Shown here in pieces: positions 1-12,811 of a stretch of 64,000 nt of DNA. Made by a program: the position numbers and the translations under genes. The stretch covers positions 196,340,935 to 196,404,934 of the forward strand of contig CP136061.1 of assembly GCA_032622095.1 (NCBI GenBank), given 5' to 3'. Source of the DNA: Siphonodentalium dalli (Eukaryota; Mollusca; Scaphopoda; Gadilida; Siphonodentaliidae). Below the pieces are notes generated by a model, which did not search any database, was not told where the DNA came from, and worked only from the letters and a program-made list of their open reading frames with translations. The stretch's first letter is position 1; each line of letters begins with the position of its first letter.

Positions 1-400
1 ACGAAATCAGGTAAACTGTTCCAATGAGAAATTACACGATTTGTGAAAAAAAAATTCCGGATATCCTTTTTGTATTTTGTCCCTCGTATTTTTAGTTTAT
101 GTCCTCTGGTCCTTGTGTAGTCAGCGAATACAAAGTAATTACATGGGTCCGTGTTATACATTCCATTCAGATATTTATAAACCTCTATAAGATCGCCCCT
201 AAATCGTCTATATTTCATTGACATTAAGTTGAGTTTTATGAGGCGATCTCGGTAGTTAAGGTGCTGTATTTCTGTGACCAATTTAGTCGCTCTTCGCTGA
301 ACCTTATCAAGTGCAATACTCTGAATTTTCAAATGTGGGCTCCAAGCAGTGTTGCAGTATTCCAAAACTGGTCTCACCATTGTGGTGTATAACGATCCTC
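1..400 (-). pseudogene. LINE reverse transcriptase C-terminal fragment
   Basis: Read on the minus strand from about 400 down to 50, the sequence gives the end of a non-LTR reverse transcriptase of the CR1/Jockey-like kind. It has the VRPVLEYC-type segment, then VQRRATKLV, a YRDRL segment, and the RRFRGDLIEVYKYL block that closes many of these enzymes. There is no complete ORF and the left side leaves the window. It joins abruptly, at about 400, to sequence from a different element, so it is a truncated relic. Seen directly: the conserved blocks. Inferred: family, which could also be another LINE clade. Confidence 0.7.
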
Positions 401-594
401 TCTGATAACTCTAACTTCTTTAATCTCCCCTTTTCAACAAACAGTATGCTATCACTAATCCCCATTTTTGTAAAAGTGGTTACAACTTCAATATCTAAAT
501 CAGCAAGTAAATAGTTTTCCATTTCAAAGGATGATTTAATTTTTCTGTAGAATCTAAGTTTATTTCCATTTGGTTTGTTCTTGTCATTATACAA
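401..594 (-). pseudogene. LINE-like C-terminal fragment, second element
   Basis: The minus-strand frame from 594 downward reads like the tail region of a LINE protein, with an NKLRFYRKIK segment followed by FTKMGISDS and an EKGR motif that usually precedes the terminal zinc knuckle. The frame then runs into the unrelated reverse transcriptase fragment at about 400, so the knuckle is missing. It is best read as a broken insertion or recombination product. I rely on resemblance only. Confidence 0.45.
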
Positions 595-1283
595 CTTATT
601 GTTCCAATACTGTGAAAATCTTATTTGTAAGTTCTGAACAATGGCATATGCTAATTGTTTAATATTTGAAGAGGATTGGCGCTATGCTAATTGCTTAATA
701 TTGGAAGAGGATTGGCACATCCACACACGTTGAAAGTCCGGACCTTGACATATCTTTGACCGAAAATTGCTTAGGTTAGCTACAATAATGGTGATAAAAA
801 CAATATGCTAATTGTTTTCTTTCAGAATAACTTTAAATGTCCCATATTAAAACAGCTAAAGTGGTTGATGGTCTGTAATATTTAAGATTTGCAGAATCAG
901 AGTTCGAAACAATATGTGCAACTTTAATTAATTTACGTTCTGAGTTTACCATAAATAGTATATAATTAGTAGATATAACCATATTGAAACTGTATTGTAA
1001 ATATTGGTTCGACAGCCATCGGAAAAATACACAACGCTCTCTGTTTTAGCTTTTCGGACTGTGACTGAAAAACTCTTGTTCTCGTACAATATGATTGGAC
1101 AAATTAAAATTATCAGTGTCATTACATTTGATCGATATCTTTCGCTCGGGTACCGGGTAATTTATCACTAGTAGGAAGAGGTTACTTTTGAATTTTTGTA
1201 TTTGTGATCCATACCGATAATACTATTCTTCTTTGTTAGATCAATGGGAAATTGATTGTTTCTTGTCCATTTTTTTATCTCAT
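595..1283. other. No gene seen; AT-rich spacer
   Basis: AT-rich DNA between two LINE relics. A short near-duplicate (GCTAATTG around 650 and again near 685, with the shared GAGGATTGGC stretch) is the only structure I see. Part may be the 3' end of the LINE to its right. Confidence 0.5.
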
Positions 1284-4200
1284 TCATAACGGTTTGTACA
1301 TGGGACAGTACCAGAAAATATGAGAAATGGTTTCCTGTACACTATGACAGCGATTGCAGAAATCTTCGACTCGAAGGTTAGCCACTTTCAGAAATGTATT
1401 GGTACTAACAATTCGCGTGTTTATTCTGAATTGGAGCCACTGTAATTTCGTATCGGTTGTCGTTTTAAAGGACATGCTCAAATATTCTTCCCAATTTTCT
1501 ATCTTTTCGGCTATTTCGGATTCCCATTTTGACATGCATTTGGCATAGTTTTCCCACTTTCTAGAATTTTGTAAAATAATTGCCCGCCTTTTTGTCATGG
1601 AGTATGGGAGTAAGATTGTTAGGTAGGTATGGGCAGGGTATACGGATTAATGGTTGATTAAGAGAACTTGCCAATGACATAATTTTACGCTTTAAGCTGA
1701 TTGTTACAAAATCGACAAGGATATTGAAAGTTGCATATAACGTGTGTGGGTATGGAATTTATTATCTGATTGGAATAAATCGTTTATAAATTTATTCCCG
1801 CATTTCTCCACGATTTAAAGTTGATGGATGAACCTCCTATTTTTTTTATTTTTGGATAGTTGAGGCCATAATAGTATTATTTGAATTATTTAATCGCATA
1901 AATTTACACCATGCACCGAAAACATCTCTCCAGAATGGTTTTGCGAACTTGATTGTTTGCTTTACAATATACTTTGCGTGGTACGTGAGAAATAGTTGGT
2001 CGTTTAAGAAAGGTGTGGTATTGCGTAGTGAAGCCCGTTTCGATTGTTTGCAAATCAAGCGTCGTATCCAGGTAATATTCATGACACTATAAATGTTTTC
2101 AACATTAATCATCTTCAGACCTCTTTGCATATGATCGGCACATATTTGGTTTCTTTTTATTCTACCACGTTTGGAATTCCAAATGAAATTATATAGATAG
2201 GGATTTTGGGCTTTCAAAAAAGCTGTATCTGGGAGAGTTATAAAAGGTTGTCAATGGCTGCGGACACACGTACCACAGTAGCGATGGCATAGTAGGTGTG
2301 ACAATTAATTATGGTAGAGTTTGGTGACAATTGGTCAACATAATTTATATGCCATAGGGAGTCATGTCGCGCGCCGCATATTCGCACAGTGAGTCGACTG
2401 ACCAATTAACCCATTGAGTTTCACCAAGGTTGCTCTCTACTCATTACGTTTAGCCACATTGTATTCTCTACGATACAAAAAATAGCACGACCGATCGTCC
2501 AGAATTGTCTTGTGTGTTAGCATTAAAAATATAACATTGCGTGTTGAGTTGCGATCAACAGCGACAAGACATTCGGTTTGATAAATCATTGAGATGTCGA
2601 TCTTGACGCTGATGTAGCTTGGAAAAGATTCATTGTGTGAATGTGCGGCGGGCGATATGTCTCGCTATGGCACAGGAATATGACGACCAATTGTCACCAA
2701 AATTTCACCATAATTAATTGTCACACCTACTATGCCATCGCTACTGTGATACGTGTGTCCGCAGCCATTTTTGGTAAGATGAGGGATTTGACAACTGTTA
2801 TTCTTCCTAAAGGTGTCAGGAGTCTGTGTTTCCAAATTTGTGTGATATTTTCTATATCTTCGAGTTTATGATTGTAGTTTATAATCATGTTTGTTAAATT
2901 TACTGTCGAAATGTATCCCTATACAATAGAAAATGTTTATAGCAGACAGGTTTAATTCTATAAGAACTTGTCGTATTTTATTTTGTGACCCTATCCCTAA
3001 CCATGCTGCTTGACATTTTTCAGGATTTATGCGCAGACCCGATACCCGAGCAAATTCGTCCAGTGATAAGTACGATTCACGCAGACTGTTTTCAGAACCA
3101 TCAAGTATTAGCGTCATGTCGTCCGCATATTGTGTTATTTTGTATTCTGAACAGCCGATGAAAACCCTTTGTATTGTTTTGGCGTATCATCGGCCCCAAA
3201 AACGTCCTCGCAGAGGAGGAAGATATACGGGGATATTGGGTCACTCTGGCCCTAACATGAAGCTCTGAGAAATATGACCATTAACCAGAATAGCTGAGCT
3301 GGCATTCTCGTACAAAATTGATAGCCATGTCTTTATGGCGTCTCCAAAATTAAAAAGGTCAAGAAATTTTCTTATAAATGACCAGGAAACACTGTAACAC
3401 GCTTTTTCAAAATCGATAAGGAGCAGTAGGCCAGATTTATTTTTTTGTTTTTTCCTGTGAATTATGTCATATATTAGTCGGGTGTTGTCACCTATATACC
3501 TACCCGCTAAAACCCAGTTTGATCGGGATTGATTATAGATGGGAGCACACGTTTTATTCTGTTCGCTATGCACGACGAGGCTATTTGTAAGATGTATTCA
3601 ACAGGGAGATGGGACGCCAGTTTTTTAGCATGTGCCTATTTTTATCCCTTTTTGGAATCAAAGTTATAATACCTTGCTTTTGTGAGATTAATAGTTTTCC
3701 CACTGAAAACGATTCATTAAGCGACTCTGTTAATAGGGGACTTAAGTCAGACCAAAACAATTTATAAAATTCATAGGTGTATCCGGATGGCCCTGGGCTT
3801 TTATTATTTTTGGTTTTCTTAAGCGCGTCTGTTAATTCTTGCAATGTTAAGGGTCCTTCAATAATACTTGAGGCCTGCGTGGCGCTTAGTTTGGGATATG
3901 TTCCATCTTTAAGAAGGGAGTTTAAATCGCGATCGTTCATTGACCTAAATGAGTATAAATTAAGATTCAAATTTCGGGCTTCTTTCATAATATCGGTTTG
4001 TTTCGGAGCCGTACTGCCATTCGCGACTGTCAGGCTGGTCAGGGTTTTGGAGACGTAATTACGTTTTTCTAAATTTAGAAAATATTTTGTTGGCTTTTCG
4101 CCTTCCTCTATCCATTTAGCGCGAGATCTTACCATGGCTCCGCGGATTATTTCTTTTCTCATTGCTTCAATTTCGACTTCTACTTTTTCAAAGTCTTCCA

Positions 4201-5156
4201 CTATTTTCTGTTTTTCATGAGAGCTACATTTTGGATGCTCAAAATCTCAAATAATGTTTGCCTTTTTTATGTCAGATTTGATGTCAGATATCAAGCAACA
4301 CTGCGTCGAGGAATAGTCGTTTTCCAATGGAACATTTTGTCTTGCTTTCCTTTAAATGTGTGGAGTAAGAATATCTCATTTTATTTTCAGCTATGATTGA
4401 TTTAACTAAATCAACATATTCTCTACAATACATGAGAAATAATTAAATTTCCAAAAACCAGGACCAGTCTTGATGCCACTGACGTTTAATGACAGTGAAA
4501 TAATAGAATGATCTGATTTGTACCCTGGTAAAATTGCAGGTCCTTCTCCAGTTAGATTAAGGACGTCCTAGCCTCGCCATTTTAACTAGGGATTTCCTTC
4601 TCGACGTGTAACGTCTTTCCTGTTTATTAAATAGTCTCCATGCGTCAACTAGTTCAAGGCTGCCGGAAAGGTCAACAACATTATTTATATGCTTGTAGTT
4701 ATAAGTGTCTATGTCTTGTTTCTGAACAAGATGTCAGTCTCCACACCTGATTAATTGCGTTTTCCCAATCTGGGTAATGTTTTGAAGGTTAGAGTAAATA
4801 GCTTGATTATCATCATTGGGCCGATATAAATTCACCAAACTTAAACGTATATTTTCTATGGTTATATCAAGTATAATAAAATTTCCACCAGAGTCTTTAC
4901 GTGTTTCGTGAATAATATATTCAAAGTTGTTTCTAAATAGAAAAGCTACACCTCTATAGCCTGGGAAGAGTATGACGCCATTACCGCTTTGCATCCCCAT
5001 TCTGCTTCAATGCATCTTTCCGCGTGATTAGTGAAGTGTATCTTGCAAACAATATATGGATCCACCAAGGTTACGAATGTGTTGGAAAACGTCTCGGCGT
5101 TTATCGGTTTGGTTAAGTCCACGGCAGTTCAGAGAAACAACTTTTATATTACTCAT
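1284..5156 (-). mobile_element. Degenerate L1/Tx1-like LINE, ORF2 nearly full length
   Basis: Reading down from an ATG at 5156, the minus strand gives an apurinic-type endonuclease start (VVSLNCRGLN), then at 5000-4734 the GVAFLFRNNFEY and LVNLYRPN blocks. At 4201-3581 come the WIEEGEKPTKYFLNLEKR linker and the NWRPISLLN start of the polymerase. At 3573-3241 lies the LLIDFEKA box, and at 3129-3118 the YADD catalytic box is intact. A zinc-knuckle-like CNRCH...H...C sits near 1340. The total, minus a 517-bp insertion at 2253-2769, fits about 1,100 codons, normal for L1/Tx1 ORF2. Several frameshifts and stops (near 5030, 4700-4200, 3577, 3240) show it is dead. No gag-like ORF1 is visible upstream. 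Confidence 0.85.
2253..2769. mobile_element. Long-TIR MITE, copy 1, inside the LINE
   Basis: A 517-bp element with near-perfect terminal inverted repeats starting AATGGCTGCGGACACACG and extending over more than 100 bases on each side. It splits the C-terminal region of the LINE, with coding similarity resuming on both sides. A second copy with the same ends and interior (reversed inside) is at 23574-24278. I cannot recognise a target-site duplication, so the superfamily is undetermined. No coding capacity is seen. Confidence 0.85.
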
Positions 5157-6012
5157 TATAGATATGCGGATGCCCTAGCTGTCGAACCAGATAAATGTTA
5201 TGTTGTGGCACACATGGTACACACAGACACACACCCACCCTCACACACTCACCCTTACTCGTACGAGTGTCGAATAGGGGACAAGTGTCACATACCTACA
5301 ATCGGGGACACCTCAAATATTTATGCCACAGCCTTCAAACTGATAGAGTTATGTCCCAATGAACATAAAATCGTCACGAGCAAACGAAAACACGAAATCC
5401 TCCACCGAATCTCAAAATAGAAAGTCGGGTTTTTCACATTCTAATGGTGGACAGGGTAGATACACCTGTGTTTTCTCGAGTGTGAGAACCGGGGACATAC
5501 ACCCATGGGTTTGAAGTTTGTTAATAGGGGACAGGAAAATACACGATCTGTGTTTTCGAAGTGGGGACATAATATTTTTCCCTTGTGTTTTCAAAATATG
5601 GACATCAAAATATTGAAGTGTGACAAAGAGGGACAATTTTTCCCTCGTATTTTTAAAATACGGACATCAAAATATTGAAGTGTGACGAAGAGGGACATTC
5701 ATAAACTTCGAAGTCAGAAAGTTGTCACAGTGAACAGGGATAACTTTCTCACGGTGGACAGGGATATAAACGATATCTGTTTTTAAAAAATGGGACATTT
5801 TGAATTACAAAGAGGGAGAGTCAAAATTAGAGTCAAAATACACGCGATTTTCTGACAATATATTTTACTTTGCGTGCATGATGCACCAAAATTTAATATA
5901 CGGGCAATATCCAGACACGACGTCGTCTCAAGATTGACGAATAAATTATTGGGAATAAAAACAAACATTACCTTGCATTGTAGTTATATGCTTTAGACTA
6001 TAGATAGCATAT
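5157..6012. repeat. GGGACA-rich dispersed repeat, no gene
   Basis: This stretch carries repeated short phrases such as GGGACATAAT and GTGTTTTCAAAATATGGACA. A roughly 62-bp unit is tandemly doubled at about 5575-5700. A matching inverted copy lies at about 10815-10885. Both flank a 5-kb region, but I see no clean terminal repeats joining them. A CA-rich run lies at 5218-5255. Confidence 0.5.
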
Positions 6013-6136
6013 AATGAAAGTGTCAATGACACAGTACCTTAACTTGCGACAATGATTATGAATTGAATTCAACCTTGTCAACCTCCATGACAAAATTCAT
6101 GATGATATGAATGAGTGTCCATGACACTGAATAAAC

Positions 6137-6435
6137 TTGATGTTCTCTTTGGCTCATTGTACAAGCAAGTTTCGAGAAAATCGGTTCGTAAATGCGATCT
6201 GTAGGGAGTGCCGAAGAAATTCAAGATGGCTGCCATGGCGCCATTTTGGATTTAGGAACGGACTCAAAATAGGACGTTCTCATCTACTCTTGGTACAAAG
6301 TAATCCTAGCAAGTTTCGAGTAAATCCGTTCATAAATGCGACCTGTAGGGTGTGCCAAAGAAATTCAAGATGGCGGCCATCTTGGATTTCGGAACAAACT
6401 AAAAATAGGACATTCTCATCTACTCATGGTACTAA
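6137..6435 (+). repeat. Two ~150-bp direct repeat units with AAGATGGC motifs
   Basis: Two successive units share the AGCAAGTTTCGAG, AAATGCGA and TGTAGGG(A/T)GTGCC blocks and each ends with AAATTCAAGATGGC(T/G)GCC. The second unit contains the palindrome AAGATGGCGGCCATCTTGG. A third, partial unit sits near 9040-9110. The frame is open by chance; I do not call a gene. Confidence 0.65.
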
Positions 6436-7769
6436 GTAAAAATAGGCCCACTACATGGGCAGGTGTGGACGCACTGAGATGAGTCATTCTATATTTCAAA
6501 TGATACACATATCAATTCAAAGCAAACATAGCATACGAGAAATAAATGGCCACTGCATTGCCATTGATAATAAATCTCCTTATACAAAGAATATTCAGTA
6601 AACAGAACCTCTGTAACAAATAGCAGTGGCCCTATGAGTGGGCCACCAATTTCTGGAAGGGTCTGATAGTGATTTGTAGACCCTATAACTCATTAAAGTG
6701 TTGGCCTTAAACAAATATGAAAGTAGTTATCCATATGAAGCTCAAAACCAAATTTGGAAAGAATCCACAACTGGTTCTTGATCAGAATTGTCTTGAACTT
6801 CCCAATCCTGCATACAGTTTCCAAATTTGTCCTATTATACTGTATTTGACCAATAGCCTCCCTAAAAATCAGTCAAGCTAGACACCTTGAACTAATCTGG
6901 AACAGAAGGTTCCAATAATGCTTCAAATCAAATTTGAAAGAATTAACCAGGTGGCTCTAGAGAATAAGCTATTTTTCTAAACCAAGTAACCAAAACTATA
7001 TGAACCCCCATACTCTGGCCCCTAATTAATATATTTGATCCTAAAACCAAATTCACCAATAATGCAGGTAAATGCCTCCATGGTATTAGCTCTACAGTAC
7101 GCTGAATATATGTATATGGTCAAGGTTTCAAATAAATTTAATAAAAAAAAATGTTTCACGAACAGGTTCAGCTCAAAAGAGCATCGAAGCAAAAACTACT
7201 TAAGTCTGGTTTCTACCCATATTGCCACTATCAGACTTGACATGTATCCTGCTGAAAAAAGGTTGTTGGAGCCTTGTGGGTTAAAACTGGTGTATTTCAA
7301 GAGTCATTAAAAGTAAACAAACCAGATATATGCCTGAGCAGGAGATGATTAATGACCTCTGTGCCCATTGATAACTGCTATAAACAATAATGCCATTATC
7401 AGAGCTAGATGCCAGCTACACCATTCATAGGTAAGGGTTATTATAACACCTGGAGAAGTGCACATTTGACTGTTCAAGATGGTTCAATGCACCATAAGTT
7501 CACCCCTAATCAACATATTGGGACCTTTTCAACACATTTTATTCCCCGTCACCAAGGAAACTTGCTCACTGAATTTGAGTTAAAGGGCCAAGAGGATTTG
7601 AGGGGAAAAATGAACTGGCAGAAGAAACTAAGCTCACTAATCCACCCCTCATTAGCATATAGGCAGTGAATTAAATCCCTCCATCATATAACAAACCTGT
7701 AGATAAAAGTTGAGCTAAATCGACCATGGGGTTTTTGTGAAGTTACTTGAAGAAAAATTGACCCAAAAG

Positions 7770-8490
7770 ACCTCACCTGCCCTTATAGCCACTAATTGGT
7801 GAGCCAGTCACATGCGAGAAATAGAGCAAAATATTCATGAGTATTGTCCACAGGTAGAATTTGAAATTGGTATCTCACACCATCCTTGTACCAATTAAAG
7901 AATGAAAATGATTTTACCCACAACAAACCCCACCCATCTGCCACTAATTGGCGGACAGGTCCCATGGATGAACTCAATCCGCTGATGAGTTGTATCCATA
8001 TTTAAACTATTGAGTTGATACCTTGATACCATTTTGAGTTATAATAAGTGTCTAGAAGAGCAATGTACCTCCCACATTTCGGCGCCTAATTGGCGGGCCG
8101 ACCCCATGTGGTGATACTGGCCTATTGCCAAGTATCATACACATAACAAAATTAGAATTGATACCTTTATAACCATTCTTCATGTATACACTTCATAAGT
8201 ACGAAAATGAACATTCTACCCACAAAGACCCCACACCCCTCACCCCCCTGATTGGCGGGCGGGCCCCATTTTCGAACTCAATCGGCTTATTAATCAAGTT
8301 TTATTCATATTTAAAATTTGGAATCGATATCTCAAAGCTTTCTTGAGTTGATAGCATACCGAACAATGAAAATTCGCATTTTACCTACAAAAACCCGCAC
8401 CCTTCCTAAACCCTAATGGACAAGTTTTATCCATATGTAAAATTTGGTGTTGATATCTCAAAGCATTTTCAAGTTATCGGATACCGATGG
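7770..8490 (+). repeat. Imperfect ~160-bp tandem repeats, about four units
   Basis: Recurring landmarks are a CACTAATTGGCGG-type box, a TCCATATTTAAA(A/T) box, a TTGATA(C/T)CT box and a TTACC(C/T)ACAA box. They reappear near 7790, 7940, 8090 and 8250 with considerable divergence. It lies inside the element starting at 6013 and has no coding potential. Confidence 0.6.
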
Positions 8491-9442
8491 AGCCCGGACG
8501 GTACTACCGACATTAGAGGTTTATGGGGTACAACAACTAAGGGCTACTTTTTGTCCAAGGATAATGGGCTATCCCCTGTGTCCATGTAAGGATAATGGGC
8601 TATTTACTGTGTCCATGTAATTTTTTTCCATTATAATGGGCTAAATAGCCCATAAATATGTCCAAAACCGGCCAGGACTCTCAATTTTATCCCATAATAC
8701 CTAAATTGTAGCCCCCAAACCGGTGACAGTCCAATGACAGTCCGACAAAAACAAATACCACTGCTTGAGGGCTATTTTCCAAATAACTTGTTTTCAACTT
8801 CTAACCCCCCCCCAAGGATTAATTTAAAATGAGCACTACTTCTGAGGGATTAGGGGCTCTAGCCCATAATCCAAAATATCCCATACACCTGGGATGGGCG
8901 ACTATTTTAGCTCCTAAACCGCAAATGTTAACTCAAACGGATGGTCATACTGACGGACAGACGCCGGGACACACGACGACCCGACAACCCAGATGCCGAC
9001 ATTATGTGTACCATTGATGTGGGTACACACAATATAAAGTTTTCGAGGAAATCGGTTCCATAAATGTGACCAGTAGGTTGTGCCAAAGCCTAACATTGAC
9101 GCCATACTGACGGACGGACGCCAACTGACCGCAATAGCTTATCTTGACTTTGTCAAGTTGAGCTAAAAATGATCTATTTATTACAAAATCTAGTAACATA
9201 TATTTTTATTATTCATAGTTAAGCTTCAATTTTGACAGGTCAACTGATATTCACCTTAATTATTTCATACTGGTAACATAAATTCAAGTTTAAATTCATG
9301 GATATTCAATCAGACTTTTCGCTCTTGTGACATGCCATATGGGCATTATCTTATATATAGCCATGACAGATTGACATTTACTTCTGTTATCTTTCAAAAT
9401 GTATTTTAATCTTTTAGTCATTTACATATAAATATTAAAAAT

Positions 9443-10255
9443 ATGAAAGTGTCAATGACACTGTAGCTTAACTTGCTTTTAATGAATAATTACTGATAAC
9501 TGTCGGACATCAGAACATAGTGAGGATACCTGTGCTAAAATAAATGCCTTTTGATGTTAACCACGTTGATGGTTGTGGATGAGAACATTAACTTTAATGA
9601 GAAAGCAAGCATATGTTTACCTCCTTTATTTAATAATGACAACATTAACTTCCATGACAAAACATGCAGGCCAACGTTAACCTCCTTGTTGCATGCAGGT
9701 GACAACATTAACATCCATGAAACAGCAAGCCAATGTTAACCTCCCTGATGCCTGCAGGCGACAACATTAACTTCCATGACAAAACATGAGAATATTAACC
9801 TCCTAGATGCCTGCGGATGACAACATTAACTTCAATAACAAAGTGTATCATGCTCTGAGCAACATATGTTTTGTAAAACGTTTTGAAAGCGATTTAAGAG
9901 CAAAATCCAAGATGGCCGCGGCGGCCATGTTTTTAAAATGGGCGTGGTCAAAATCTACGTTCCTATCTACATGTTAATGTCAATGTACACATCAAATTTC
10001 AAGAAGATCGGATGAAAAATGTTGCTGTAGCCCGTGCTAAAGGATTTGAGTGCAAAATCCAAGATGGCCGTCGGCGGCCATGTTTTTGTGAATGGGCGTG
10101 GCCAAAATAACTCGTTCCCATCTACCTATCAATGTACACAACAAATTTCAAAAGGATTGGATGAAAAATGTGGGCTGTAGCCCGTGCTAAAGGAAATGTT
10201 AACAGACGCGGCACGATGACAATAGCTTATCTTGACTTCGTCAAGTTATGCTATT
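9443..10255 (+). mobile_element. Satellite-carrying element family, copy b (short)
   Basis: An 813-bp copy with the same start (ATGAAAGTGTCAATGACACT) and end (CTTATCTTGACTTCGTCAAG) as the element at 6013-9168. Inside are a ~64-bp minisatellite and two ~150-bp units with CCAAGATGGCCG. Small size and lack of coding make it non-autonomous. Confidence 0.55.
9551..9845 (+). repeat. ~64-bp minisatellite, four to five units
   Basis: Units repeat GACAACATTAACTTCCATGA, an AACA(T/G)G or AAGCA stretch, and GTTAACCTCC(T/C)TGATGC. The open frame across it is a by-product of the repeat and shows no protein signature. Confidence 0.75.
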
Positions 10256-11587
10256 AAGTAAAAAGTTTATTTTCTACAAAATTGGCTTTTAGAAAATTTA
10301 AGATCTTCAATTTTTTTTAGTCTTTTACAAGACTGCCATGGCTATTTATTTTAGATTATACCGCAATATGGGTATTCTACATCTCATTATGACATGATGC
10401 CGACTCCTCAACAAATCAGATTGACCTAAAAGAAGCAGGGATAGAATTCATTTGTTTCTGTATACAGGACAATTGAAAGGGACACACATTGATATTGCTG
10501 AAGATATTAGTAATGGGGAACTTTAAGCCCTGGTGGAATATGTTATTATTTCAATAAGGTAGTTCATTTATTTGGGCACACATAAACAAATTAAAAAAAA
10601 GAATTAAAAAAATTATACCAAAAAGTGTATGTCCTCCTAAGATGTATGCAAAGTAATTGCAGAACAAATCAACGAACACACATGTGTGTGTTTCCGGACT
10701 GATTACGACTGGGGACATAATATTGGACAAATATAGAAACACACATGCAATGCACAGGACCTTAAACATAAAAATGTCCCCAGTCGTTAAGCAGTGTGAT
10801 TCTATTTTTAGAAAATTATGTCCGTAGTCTGGATTATTTTGATGTCCACATTTTGAAAACACACGAAAAAAACATTATGTCCCTTATTGAAAACACACAA
10901 TAAAGTGAACTTTAAAAAAATGAGAATGTTGGACACCGACACACAAGTTATGTGCATGTAGGATGTTTCTAAAAATAGATTTTATACACATCCTCTCAGA
11001 ATGGTCCGAAGAGGGGACGTTTCAAGATATCAATTTGGATTTGTCAATAAGGGTCCCACGACGCCAAATCAGTACCCATTACAGAAATAAAAAACAAACA
11101 GAGACATATACAACCGGCTAAAGGTCGTTGTCTGCTTGGATGGACAACACCGACCGTCCAGTGGTGGCATCAATTACGGTTATCAGTAATTTATTCGGGA
11201 CGAATTAAGAACTAACTATTTACGTTTTACGTAGTCGAGATGTCACGTTTTCCAAAAAAATACGAACGACGTGAAAGAATACAAACGGGACGTCATCTAA
11301 GTTTGAGGCAAAATAGTTAATATGTAATTATTACATTCGTCAAGCGGGTACATCAGTACATTGACCAAATATTAAACTATATGTTTGAAGTACTATAGTA
11401 AACTAAGCATATAATATGTCTCTAACTGTTCTTGTCCAGAAAGAGCGGATGTTTAGACCCCCCCCCCCCCCACGACTCACCATTGATTCAAATACAGGTG
11501 TTGCATCTGATGCAAACCCCTACGTGCGCTACGTTGAAAATACTACTATATATATGAAATAATGTTTATGATTTTCTGGATTTCTAG
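10256..11587. other. No gene seen; spacer before receptor exon
   Basis: It contains the inverted partner of the GGGACA repeat at about 10815-10885, a C-homopolymer at 11459-11471, and otherwise unremarkable AT-rich DNA. If the exon at 11588 belongs to a normal gene, its membrane-helix exon should be somewhere upstream; I could not find it here. Confidence 0.45.
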
Positions 11588-12323
11588 GATCCTTGCTCGG
11601 TGTTCAATTCTGAGACAATCAACGAAAGAATCTATCCATGGTGAACAAGATTATTCAACAATTTATGAAACGTCAGGTCAGGGCAATAATCATTTACCCA
11701 AACTTAGTACAAGCCAGCCTGCCACCAAAAAATCAGCACGTCCACCTGATCCTCAAATGAGTGGATTAGAATCTAACAACTATGACTATATATCTATCGA
11801 CCACCCGAACCAAAACACACTCCGTGCAAAGGGAGAACAGGGTACGCACTCCGGATATGAAGTTCCAAGAGATTCGCAAGCGAATCAATATGACTCAGCC
11901 TACAAATTCGCATCGCCATCAACAGATGTTCGATCTGACCCGGGTAGTGGTTATTCCCTGTCAACACCAAACGGGTTGCTTCCAACACCCGCAAATGAAC
12001 GGGCAACAGAGAACAGTGACAATTATTTTGTTCTAGAAGAAAGTGCTAGGTATAATGAGCAAAGGGCGGATGATGACTATTCACTGGAAACCGATGTAGC
12101 ATCACAGTCACCAGAGGATAGACTACAACGCGACCAGTACGGCTATGTGACAACCGCAGAAGTAGGCGGCCCGGGTGAAGATCTAAACGCAGACGAATAC
12201 CAACACATCCAGAGCGATATCAGTACCGACCATTATGGCTACACCGCCGGGAGAGTGAATAATCATAATATTCCTGACACCAGTGATGAGTATGCTTACG
12301 CAGTGAATAATTCTGAGGTGTAA
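11588..12323 (+). CDS. Last exon of a receptor: tyrosine-rich cytoplasmic tail
   Basis: The exon begins after a TTTCTAG acceptor in phase 2 and ends in TAA at 12321-12323, giving about 245 residues. It aligns along its length with the last exon of the gene at 45976-46723: both share a CS(I/V)L start, SNNYDYISIDH, GYEVPRD, DNYF(V/L)LE, YSLET, RDQYGYVTTA and EYQHIQ. More than ten tyrosines sit in YxxI/V/L or YxxP contexts, the pattern of SH2-binding immune-type tails. There is no signal or membrane segment in the exon. No frameshift or stop damages it, so a functional gene is likely, but the upstream exons were not found; it could be an orphan duplicate. Confidence 0.75.
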
Positions 12324-12566
12324 AAAATGCTCATGCTGTGTATGAGTCTGAACATTTGCATGTATATGCACACAGAGGTGCTAAACAAACTTGTCACTTT
12401 CATTTCAAAATTGTATGTTTTTTATTCCCATATTTATAATGTATTTTCACCGATCACTTAACGTTCATTTAACACACCTGTCTATTATTCAATATCATCT
12501 CAAACACTGTTACAAAATACGTGCGGTTTACTGCAAATTCACAAGGACTGTTGTTTCTTAAATGTA

Positions 12567-12572
12567 AATAAA
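12567..12572 (+). terminator. Poly(A) signal AATAAA of the receptor exon
   Basis: A canonical AATAAA 244 bases after the stop codon of the 11588-12323 exon. Position is plausible for cleavage of that transcript; AATAAA is common by chance in such AT-rich DNA. Confidence 0.4.
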
Positions 12573-12811
12573 CTTTCAGAGATGTAAATGTATAATCTTA
12601 AATCGAATCCTAATCTCCAGGCACTAAACCAGACGTAGTGATTTCTCACTTGTTATATCGCGTCGCGACTCGCCAGCCGATACGCACACGAATGAATAGC
12701 GAAAGATATTTATTCAGGGTTCACGATTACATAGCGATTGCGAGGTTAGTATTATGAGGTTCGGATTGACGAAATAACGGAGATACTTCAAAAAGTGTTT
12801 TACCTATATAT

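Larger units (their letters stand above)
6013..9168 (+). mobile_element. Satellite-carrying element family, copy a
   Basis: It starts with ATGAAAGTGTCAATGACAC then TAACTTG, and ends with GCTTATCTTGACTTTGTCAAG followed by TTGAGCTAAA. The same two ends bound copies at 9443-10255 and, reversed, 33188-34822. The start contains the GTGTCAATGACAC palindrome; the end contains a TTGAC/GTCAA hairpin close to a CTAA. That is reminiscent of a Helitron-like 3' end, but short inverted matching between the two ends (AGCTTAACTTG and CAAGTTGAGCT) also allows a TIR element. The interior holds tandem repeats and no transposase. Exact ends and class are inferred. Confidence 0.5.

Noticed and set aside
5031-5420. 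129-codon plus-strand frame
   Set aside because: Lies antisense to the LINE endonuclease start and a CA-rich repeat.
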